Shown: in pieces, positions 5,764 to 5,818 of the stretch | How the letters are laid out: each line of letters opens with the position of its first letter | Position numbering within the stretch: position 1 is the first letter of the stretch | Origin: DASZFV01 sp036494575 | Lineage (GTDB): Bacteria > Myxococcota_A > Polyangia > Fen-1088 | NCBI GenBank assembly: GCA_036494575.1 | Contig: DASXOE010000129.1 | Coordinates: 1 to 5,818, forward strand | Reading direction: 5' to 3' | Length of the DNA: 5,818 nt | Made by a program: the position numbers and the translations under genes | The notes under the pieces: generated by a model | The model's input: the letters and a program-made list of their open reading frames with translations, nothing else | Told to the model about the DNA's origin: nothing | Databases searched by the model: none

Positions 5764-5818
5764 ATGTGGCAAATGACCAACGGCCTGGAGAGGCTCGTCG
5801 CGCCCCGTTTCAAGGGCT
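5764..5818 (+). CDS. Possible start of a divergent gene, cut by the window edge
   Basis: From ATG 5764 (or ATG 5773) the plus strand stays open to the window end for 18 codons, reading MWQMTNGLERLVAPRFKG. All but two codons end in G or C, the pattern of the real genes here, and the opposite strand has stop codons in this stretch. No convincing ribosome binding site is visible before either ATG, and the fragment is too short to recognise. If real, the gene is transcribed away from the isc operon and would share the roughly 90-base intergenic region with it. Confidence 0.3.
   Translation, partial: MWQMTNGLERLVAPRFKG

Overview
The window holds one complete ISC-type iron-sulfur cluster assembly operon, all on the minus strand. 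It reads from right to left: a MerR-family regulator with a four-cysteine tail, iscS, iscU, iscA, hscB, hscA and a [2Fe-2S] ferredoxin (fdx). Base composition is very GC-rich, with strong G/C at third codon positions, which is why long antisense shadow frames are everywhere. The gene order iscS-iscU-iscA-hscB-hscA-fdx is the proteobacterial ISC order. High GC, a MerR-type regulator in place of an Rrf2-type IscR, and an HscB with an N-terminal zinc-finger-like motif would fit a myxobacterium-like (Myxococcota / deltaproteobacterial) chromosome. That placement is an inference from composition and layout, not proven by the sequence.

Region by region: 1-121 is a tandem 70-bp-period repeat rich in hairpins, and its second copy runs into the last codons of fdx. 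109-471 is fdx, 476-2458 hscA, 2451-3101 hscB, 3121-3456 iscA, 3486-3902 iscU, 3936-5153 iscS and 5150-5677 the MerR-type regulator. 5678-5763 is a comparatively AT-rich intergenic region with an imperfect 30-bp dyad and a -35-like hexamer. 5764-5818 may be the beginning of a divergent plus-strand gene cut by the window edge.

The genes work as one machine. IscS takes sulfur from cysteine and passes it to the IscU scaffold; Fdx supplies electrons; the HscB/HscA co-chaperone and Hsp70 pair releases the cluster from IscU; IscA acts as an A-type carrier. Gene junctions are tight (4-nt ATGA overlap regulator/iscS, 8-nt overlap hscB/hscA, 4-nt gap hscA/fdx; other gaps 19-33 nt), so one polycistronic message with translational coupling is likely. 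No iscR (Rrf2 family) and no iscX are present in the window.

The most interesting point is the regulator: a MerR-type protein with a C-X2-C-X8-C-X2-C tail, translationally coupled to iscS. It could be an analogue of IscR that senses Fe-S cluster or metal status. Second are the N-terminal CX2C...CX2C motif in HscB and the repeat that overlaps the fdx stop codon.
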